Source: Alphaproteobacteria bacterium
GTDB lineage: Bacteria > Pseudomonadota > Alphaproteobacteria > Ferrovibrionales > Ferrovibrionaceae
Reading direction: 5' to 3'
DNA length: 61,880 nt
Assembly (NCBI GenBank): GCA_018336035.1
Contig: JAGXRD010000046.1
Span: 1-61,880 of the forward strand
The translations under genes were made by a program, and so were the position numbers. Under the pieces are notes generated by a model, which worked only from the letters and a program-made list of their open reading frames with translations, did no database searches and was not told where the DNA came from. Each line of letters starts with the position of its first letter. The first letter of the stretch is position 1. Shown one piece after another: positions 56,542 through 61,880 of this stretch.

Positions 56542-58961
56542 TCCAAGTTAGCCTGATCTGACTTTGGGCGGTCCTGCGCAGCACGCAGGCCGCCCAAAGC
56601 TTTTTCCAGCCGTTCAATATCGGCCAGATGCAACGTGTTGGGCCCGCCATAGGGCAGGCCGACGCCACTCTCTTTCAAGGCTTTGTGAATCGCGAAGCGC
56701 AGGTCGCTTTCGATGATGTGGCGCTTTTCGACATCCGAGATATGGCCGCGCAGTGCAAACAGCAGCGTGCCGGCTTCGAATTCACGGAAGATCACCACCG
56801 GCGCCGGCATGCTGAGAATATCCGGATGCTCAGTCAAGCATTTCAGCAGCACTTCGCGCGCCTTCTCAAGGTCGGCGTTGTAGGACAGGCTGATCTGTAT
56901 ATCGATGCGGCCCAGACGGTTGCGATGCGTCCAGTTCATCACCGATTGCGAGATCAGCTCGGAATTCGGAATGATCACCGAGGCGCGCGGGAAGGTCTCG
57001 ATCTCGGTGGAGCGCACGTTGATGCGGCGGACATAGCCTTCGCGCGTGCCGACCACCACCCAGTCGCCGACTTTCACCGGCCGTTCGATCAGCAGGATCA
57101 GACCAGAGACGAAGTTGTTGACGATATTCTGCAGGCCGAAACCGATACCGACCGACAGCGCGCCGGCGATGATCGCCAGGTTCGACAGATCGAGACCCAC
57201 CACGCCGACACCGGCGAGAATGGCGAGCAGATAACCGGCATAGGTGAGCCCGGTGACCATCGAGTTGCGCACACCGGGATCGATGCCTGCCTGGGTTTCC
57301 AGCCTGGAATTGAGGCCGCCGCTGAGCAGACGCGTGATGCCGATACCGATCACCAGCACCACAACCGCGGTCAGGATGTTGCCCAGCGAGATCGTGACCG
57401 GGCCGATCGTGACGCCGTAAAACAGCTCGAGCGTGTAGCTGATCAGCGTGGCGCGGCTGACGCCCCAGGACACGGCAAGGCCCGCGAGCAGCAGCAGGAA
57501 CAAGATGATATCGGCCAGCAGGCCGAGCAGCAGCTGGCTGGTGGTGCTCATCGGACCGCTCAGGCCCAGCGACTGGCGCCAGACACGGAACCGGCTGTCT
57601 GGGCTCTCGGCCAGATTGGCGAGGCCGTCACGGACGGCGATCCGCACCAGCGCATAAGCGCCAAGACTGAGCGCGGAGCCAAGCAGGCCGTAAGAGAGGA
57701 AAGCGGCGGCGCCATAATAGCCCAGCAGCAATGCCACAAGCGCGATCAGGTTGAGACCAAAGATCAGCCCCGCGAGCAGACGCAGCGGGCGCCATTCATC
57801 CGGCAGCGAACGCCACAGCCTCGGATCGGAGAAAGCGAGATTGGCAACGAACAGGAACAGCGCCACGGCGGCGATCACCATGTTGCGGCCGGCAAAGCCG
57901 AAATCCGGCACGCGTGACGGCGCCACCAGCACCGCCAGCAGGATCATCCCTACCGCGAAGGCACCGGTGCGGCGGAGCAGTGTCTTGCGTTCGCGCTCAG
58001 GCAGCGGAATCAGCGCCCAGACCGGCTGGTACGGTGCCAGCGTCGCATGGGCCAGGCCGTAAGCGAGCAATGCGGTCGAAACCGCCTGCATCAGCATCAG
58101 CACCATGCTGCCGACCAGGCCAGTCAGCCAGCTGTTGCCGGCCAGCACGCCATACGCGGCCCACAGCACCACAAGGGGCATGGCGGTATGGCCGATCAGT
58201 ACAGTGAAGGCGGCAATCGTGCGGCGGACCGGCGACGGATCTTCGTTCTCGGGATGGATACCGTAATTGCGGCGAAGCCAGCGCTGGGTCGGGATCAGCA
58301 GCACACTGGCCAATGCGACCACGATAACGATCTGCAGCAGTGTGCTGTGCCCTGGTCGCCGCCCCTCATCCGCCGCCCACCATTGCGCCGGGACCGCCAT
58401 CACCTGCGTCGAGATCGCCCCGATATCATCGAAGCCGCTATGCCAGAAATCGGGATTGAACGGCGACACGCCACGATAGAGCAGTTGGCGCGTGAACTGG
58501 CGCCGCGCTTCATCGGCCACTTCATCCTGCAGGGCAACAATGCGCGTCAGCGCCAGTTCGGCCTGCTTGGTACTGTCCTGCACCGATTGCAGCCGCACGG
58601 CCAGCTGGCGACGCGACTCTGTGACCGCGGCGGCCTCGCGCGGCTGCCCGGCAGCCGGCGCCGGGCCGAGCGCATCGAGCTGAGACTGTGCAGACGTCGC
58701 CGCCTGGCGGAACTGGTCGCGCTCGGTGGTGGCCTGCACGCGCAGCCGGTCGAGATCGGCGCGCAATGCGGCAAAGCCTTCGTCGTCCATGCGCGGGTCG
58801 CGCAGCTGACGCGTGATCGGCGCGAGTGCCGCGTTCCAGTCGGTCGGTGTCAATGCACCGGGCGCTGCGCCACCCGCTGGCTGTGCGCCAGCAGGCGCTG
58901 CGGCCAGCAGACAGAGCAGCAGGGCGATCGAGAGGAGAAAACGGGTCGCGCGGAATGTCAT
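56538..58961 (-). CDS. Large MscS-type mechanosensitive channel (DUF3772 form)
   Basis: An 807-residue inner-membrane channel. A Sec signal (about 1-26) leads into a periplasmic coiled-coil domain with the DUF3772 pattern (about 38-190). Many hydrophobic helices follow, then the MscS pore helix (AIIAGALSVGIGFGLQNIVNNFVSGLILLIERP) and the cytosolic MscS domain (VKVGDWVVVGTREGYVRRINVRSTEIETFPRASVIIPNS). It opens under hypo-osmotic tension. The stop interlocks with that of pirin (4 nt overlap). Confidence 0.93.
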   Translation of the reverse strand: MTFRATRFLLSIALLLCLLAAAPAGAQPAGGAAPGALTPTDWNAALAPITRQLRDPRMDDEGFAALRADLDRLRVQATTERDQFRQAATSAQSQLDALGPAPAAGQPREAAAVTESRRQLAVRLQSVQDSTKQAELALTRIVALQDEVADEARRQFTRQLLYRGVSPFNPDFWHSGFDDIGAISTQVMAVPAQWWAADEGRRPGHSTLLQIVIVVALASVLLIPTQRWLRRNYGIHPENEDPSPVRRTIAAFTVLIGHTAMPLVVLWAAYGVLAGNSWLTGLVGSMVLMLMQAVSTALLAYGLAHATLAPYQPVWALIPLPERERKTLLRRTGAFAVGMILLAVLVAPSRVPDFGFAGRNMVIAAVALFLFVANLAFSDPRLWRSLPDEWRPLRLLAGLIFGLNLIALVALLLGYYGAAAFLSYGLLGSALSLGAYALVRIAVRDGLANLAESPDSRFRVWRQSLGLSGPMSTTSQLLLGLLADIILFLLLLAGLAVSWGVSRATLISYTLELFYGVTIGPVTISLGNILTAVVVLVIGIGITRLLSGGLNSRLETQAGIDPGVRNSMVTGLTYAGYLLAILAGVGVVGLDLSNLAIIAGALSVGIGFGLQNIVNNFVSGLILLIERPVKVGDWVVVGTREGYVRRINVRSTEIETFPRASVIIPNSELISQSVMNWTHRNRLGRIDIQISLSYNADLEKAREVLLKCLTEHPDILSMPAPVVIFREFEAGTLLFALRGHISDVEKRHIIESDLRFAIHKALKESGVGLPYGGPNTLHLADIERLEKALGGLRAAQDRPKSDQANLD

Positions 58962-59086
58962 GGCGGATCTGTGTCAGATGCGGGTCAGCGCCGGTTCGGG
59001 TACAGCCATTGCTATAGCCGATATGGCGGCCGAATGCTCCCTTTGGCGCGACTTTGCGGCAAAAACGGGGCAAAGCGCATCTGTTT

Positions 59087-59116
59087 TGTCCCGAGTCGAT
59101 TGCTTGACTTGGGACA
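59087..59116. promoter_or_regulatory. Imperfect inverted repeat before the flavoprotein gene
   Basis: TGTCCCGAGTC and GACTTGGGACA pair in ten of eleven positions around 8 bp, 22 bp before the ATG at 59139. It may be an operator. The gap (58962-59138) is shared with the divergent channel gene. Confidence 0.5.
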
Positions 59117-59138
59117 GGGCCGCTGTTGTGCTGGCGGC

Positions 59139-60563
59139 ATGAGCGAACGGATCGACTGCGAGATCGCCGTGATTGGCGCCGGCACGGGCGGCACTGCGAT
59201 AGCCACGGCCTGCGCCCTATTCGGCAAACGCACCGTACTGATCGAACGTGGGCGGATGGGCGGCTATCGCCTGCATGGCGAATTGCCGCTGCAGGTGCTG
59301 GCCGTGGCCGGCCGCCATGCCACTGGCTGGCGCGACGCCGCCGGCTTTGGCATCCGCTATGAAGAACCCGAGATCGATTTCGCCACCGTGCTACGCCATG
59401 CCAAAAACCTGACGGCTGCGCAGGCCGCCAATGACTCGGTCGAGCGGCTCTCTGCGCTGGGCGTCAACGTCTTGCAGGGCGAAGCGCGCTTCACATCGGC
59501 CGACACCATTTCCGTCGGTGAGCGGGTGGTGACGGCAAAGCGGTTTGTCATCGCCACCGGCGCGCGCCCGGCCCAGCCGGCGATTCCGGGCCTGGCGGAA
59601 ATTCCCTGCCTGACGCCGCAGACCGTCTTCGACCTGACTGAACGCCCGCTGCATCTGCTGATCATCGGCGGTGGCGGCGCCGGCGTCGCACTGGCGCAGG
59701 GCTTCTGCCGCATTGGTGTGAAAGTCACGCTTGTTGATCAGGGCCGTTTCCTGTCACGGCACGATCCTGAGCTGAGCGATCTGACCATCGACGCGCTGCG
59801 CCGCGATGGCGTCACCCTGCATGAGCAGACCGAGATCGCGCAGGTGGAAAACGCCGTGCCGGGTATCGTACTGACCTTGCGCCATACCGATGGCAGCAGC
59901 ACGCGGATTGCGGCTTCGCATCTGCTGCTCGCCGCCGGCTGGCAGGCCGACCATGACGCACTCAATCCCATGGCCGCCGGCATCGAGACCGGCGCGCAAG
60001 GCATCGTCACCGATCGCCGGCTGCGCACCACCAATCCCCGCATCTTTGCCATCGGGGCCGCCACCAACCTGCAGGCCACCACACCGGTGGTGCAGCATCA
60101 TGCCGGCGTGGTGCTGAAGAACCTGCTGTTCCGGCTGCCAGCACGCATCACCGCCCATGCCGCCGCCAGCCTGGTGCCCAGCGATCCCGAACTGGCCTTT
60201 GTCGGCCAGACCGAAACCGAGGCCCGGCGCGGCAAACGCAGCATCCGCATCCTGCGCCGACCGTTTGCGCTAAACGAGCGCGCATTGGCCGATGGCGGCA
60301 GCGCGGGCCTGCTGAAGGTGGTCACCTCGCCGCTTGGCGGCATCCTCGGCGCGGCGGCCGTCGGATCGCAGGCCGCGGAAGTGCTGCAGCCCTGGGGTCT
60401 GGCCATCGGCAAGGGATTCGGCATCGGTGCCATGCAGGCCATGATTGCCCCCTTCCCGGCACGCGGAAATACCGCCGCCCAGGCGGCCACCGACTTCTAC
60501 CGCCCGAAGCTGTTCAGCCCTTTCGGTCGCCGTGTGGTGCAGTTCCTCGCCCGTTTCGACTGA
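59139..60563 (+). CDS. FAD-dependent oxidoreductase, disulfide-reductase fold without redox cysteines
   Basis: A 474-residue protein with the dihydrolipoamide dehydrogenase/mercuric reductase layout. FAD motif VIGAGTGGTA (about 11-20), NAD motif IIGGGGAG (175-182), and a C-terminal dimer domain (345-474). The usual CxxxxC active site after GG is replaced by GGYRLHGELP. The FAD-contacting Asp of the IYAIGD motif is Ala (IFAIGAATN), and the C-terminal His-Glu pair is not visible. It may act as a simple NAD(P)H:FAD enzyme or not be catalytic. A histidine kinase starts 21 bp downstream. The frame is open much earlier (58047), antisense to the channel gene. The ATG at 59139 starts the fold. Confidence 0.85.
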   Translation: MSERIDCEIAVIGAGTGGTAIATACALFGKRTVLIERGRMGGYRLHGELPLQVLAVAGRHATGWRDAAGFGIRYEEPEIDFATVLRHAKNLTAAQAANDSVERLSALGVNVLQGEARFTSADTISVGERVVTAKRFVIATGARPAQPAIPGLAEIPCLTPQTVFDLTERPLHLLIIGGGGAGVALAQGFCRIGVKVTLVDQGRFLSRHDPELSDLTIDALRRDGVTLHEQTEIAQVENAVPGIVLTLRHTDGSSTRIAASHLLLAAGWQADHDALNPMAAGIETGAQGIVTDRRLRTTNPRIFAIGAATNLQATTPVVQHHAGVVLKNLLFRLPARITAHAAASLVPSDPELAFVGQTETEARRGKRSIRILRRPFALNERALADGGSAGLLKVVTSPLGGILGAAAVGSQAAEVLQPWGLAIGKGFGIGAMQAMIAPFPARGNTAAQAATDFYRPKLFSPFGRRVVQFLARFD

Positions 60564-60584
60564 GACACTATATTATCCCACGTC

Positions 60585-61880
60585 ATGAACGCCGATCCGG
60601 GGACATCGTCCGACCTGTCGCGCCTGCCGCGTCCGCCCGTGGTGGCCAGCCTGTCCGGCCGGCTGCTGCTGCTGACGGTCGGCTTCACCATGCTGTCGGC
60701 CGTGCTGATCTACCTGCCGGCGATGAGCCGCTTCCGCATCAACTATCTCGAGGCGCGCATCGAGCTGGCCGACCAGGCGGCGCTCGCGCTGCTGGCCGCA
60801 CCGAATGGCATGGTAAGCGCCGAGCTGGAAGACGAGCTGTTGCATAATGTGGGCGGCAAGCTGGTCGCGATGCGACGCAAGGACTCCAATGCCCTGATCC
60901 TGAGCGACCGCCAGGAGCTGCCCATGCTGGGCAAGCCGGTCGACTTGGCGAACCAGCAGTGGTGGGAAGCCATCGCCCATGCCGTCATGGTGCTGATCAA
61001 GCCATCCACCGAATATGTGCGCGTGGTCGGACTCTCGCCGCGCGACCCGCAGACCAAGATCGAAGTGGTTTTGCCAACCGCGCCGATGAGCGAAGCCCTG
61101 CGCGACTTCTCGTGGCGTGTGCTGTGGGTGGCGCTGCTGATCTCGGTGATCACCGGCAGCCTTGTCTATGTCAGCCTGCAACTGATGCTGGTACGGCCGA
61201 TCCGCCGCCTGATCGGCAGTATCGTCGGATTTCATGCGGCCCCCGAAGATGCCCGCCAGATCATCCGTCCCACGCGGCGCCGAGACGAGCTTGGTCTGGC
61301 CGAACGCGAGCTGCAGATGATGCAGCAGGATCTGCGCCACGCCCTGACCCAGCGTACGCGCCTGGCGCAGCTCGGAATCGCGGTCAGCAAGATCAGCCAC
61401 GACCTGCGCAACATGCTGGCGGCGGCGCAGCTGGTCTCCGACCGCCTGGAAACCTCCGACGATCCCACCGTGCGTCAGGTGGCGCCGCGGCTGGTCGGGT
61501 CGATCGACCGCGCGATTTCGCTCTGTGCGCAGACATTGCAGTTCGGCAAAGCGGAAGAGCGCGCGCCGCAGACCTGCCGGATCGCCCTGCACAATTTCGT
61601 CAACGACGTGGCCGCAGCACTCGGTCTGCCCGATGGCCCCGCCATCCGCTGGCATAATGCGGTGCCAGAACATCTGCCCGTGCAGGCCGATCCCGACCAG
61701 CTCTATCGCGTGATGAACAATCTGATGCGCAATGCCGTGCAGGCCATGCCAGATGGCGGCGATCTGCGCGTGGCGGCCACCGCCACCGAAACCGATGTGG
61801 TGATCGAAGTGGCCGATAGTGGCAGCGGTTTGAGCGAGGCGGCCCGCACGCACCTGTTCGAGCCGTTTCGCGGCGGGCGC
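60585..61880 (+). CDS. Sensor histidine kinase, cut by window end
   Basis: The 432 residues in view form a membrane kinase lacking its last part. TM1 is about 28-46 and TM2 about 178-198, enclosing a periplasmic domain of some 130 residues. After a HAMP-like linker comes HisKA (VSKISHDLRNML, H272), the N-box (NNLMRNAVQAM) and G1 motif (VADSGSGLSE). The reading frame ends exactly at the window edge without a stop. The gene follows the cysteine-less flavoprotein by 21 bp, so the two are probably co-transcribed. Its response regulator is not in view. Confidence 0.9.
   Translation, partial: MNADPGTSSDLSRLPRPPVVASLSGRLLLLTVGFTMLSAVLIYLPAMSRFRINYLEARIELADQAALALLAAPNGMVSAELEDELLHNVGGKLVAMRRKDSNALILSDRQELPMLGKPVDLANQQWWEAIAHAVMVLIKPSTEYVRVVGLSPRDPQTKIEVVLPTAPMSEALRDFSWRVLWVALLISVITGSLVYVSLQLMLVRPIRRLIGSIVGFHAAPEDARQIIRPTRRRDELGLAERELQMMQQDLRHALTQRTRLAQLGIAVSKISHDLRNMLAAAQLVSDRLETSDDPTVRQVAPRLVGSIDRAISLCAQTLQFGKAEERAPQTCRIALHNFVNDVAAALGLPDGPAIRWHNAVPEHLPVQADPDQLYRVMNNLMRNAVQAMPDGGDLRVAATATETDVVIEVADSGSGLSEAARTHLFEPFRGGR

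Overview
The window is 61.9 kb of chromosome from an alphaproteobacterium, most likely a Rhodospirillales-type organism. The grounds are the high GC content (by eye, low 60s percent), the linked uvrC-pgsA-moaD-moaE genes, a petP-petR pair, the petABC cytochrome bc1 operon, hemF, a PAS_5 (PF07310) protein, a DUF6111 protein and a MoxR/DUF58/DUF4159 cluster. The genus cannot be fixed from sequence reading alone. I found no rRNA, tRNA, CRISPR array, insertion sequence, prophage or plasmid gene. Nearly all of it is dense core genome, with short gaps and many 1-4 nt overlaps.

Layout. 1-3947: end of a response regulator, the helicase gene hrpB, and an EamA transporter. 4084-8731: a five-gene branched-chain amino-acid-type (HAAT) ABC importer operon, closed by a terminator shared with the opposing rmlB. 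10011-17058: uvrB, a FolM-type reductase and folB, then a 313-bp gap carrying DnaA-box-like sites, then uvrC-pgsA-moaD-moaE. 17247-21486: PAS protein, ilvE, and petP-petR-histidine kinase. 21496-25702: a mostly minus-strand run with a DUF2914 protein, csaA, phasin, TetR, proC, ybjN and ubiK. 25933-31084: lysS-lgt-midA-pgeF, a 22-codon micro-ORF and a lipoprotein. 31181-36288: prs, rplY (L25/CTC), pth, ychF, two MaoC genes and a dienelactone hydrolase.

36285-41477 (minus): VOC protein, apt and mtnP (methylthioadenosine and adenine salvage), then petABC. 41678-43037: trmL and hemF. 43309-43419: a 36-residue Lys/Ala protein with a CtrA-type box upstream and a very large terminator. 43586-46419 (minus): cca, DUF6111, a CoA-pyrophosphatase-type Nudix protein and DUF1285. 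46458-53270: moxR-DUF58-DUF4159-VWA-like operon. 53267-56541: GNAT, then a LysR regulator divergent from wrbA-pirin with a palindromic operator candidate. 56538-61880: a large MscS channel, a flavoprotein of the disulfide-reductase fold that has lost its redox cysteines, and a histidine kinase cut by the window end.

The most notable signals are: the 36-residue histone-H1-like protein under a TTAA-N7-TTAA box, together with similar Lys/Ala tails on MtnP, a TetR regulator, a GNAT protein and L25; the DnaA-box cluster before uvrC; palindromes in front of the phasin and wrbA genes; the cysteine-less flavoprotein next to a sensor kinase; and the poorly characterised MoxR/DUF58/DUF4159/VWA operon. 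None of these amounts to proof of a new system. They are the places worth testing.
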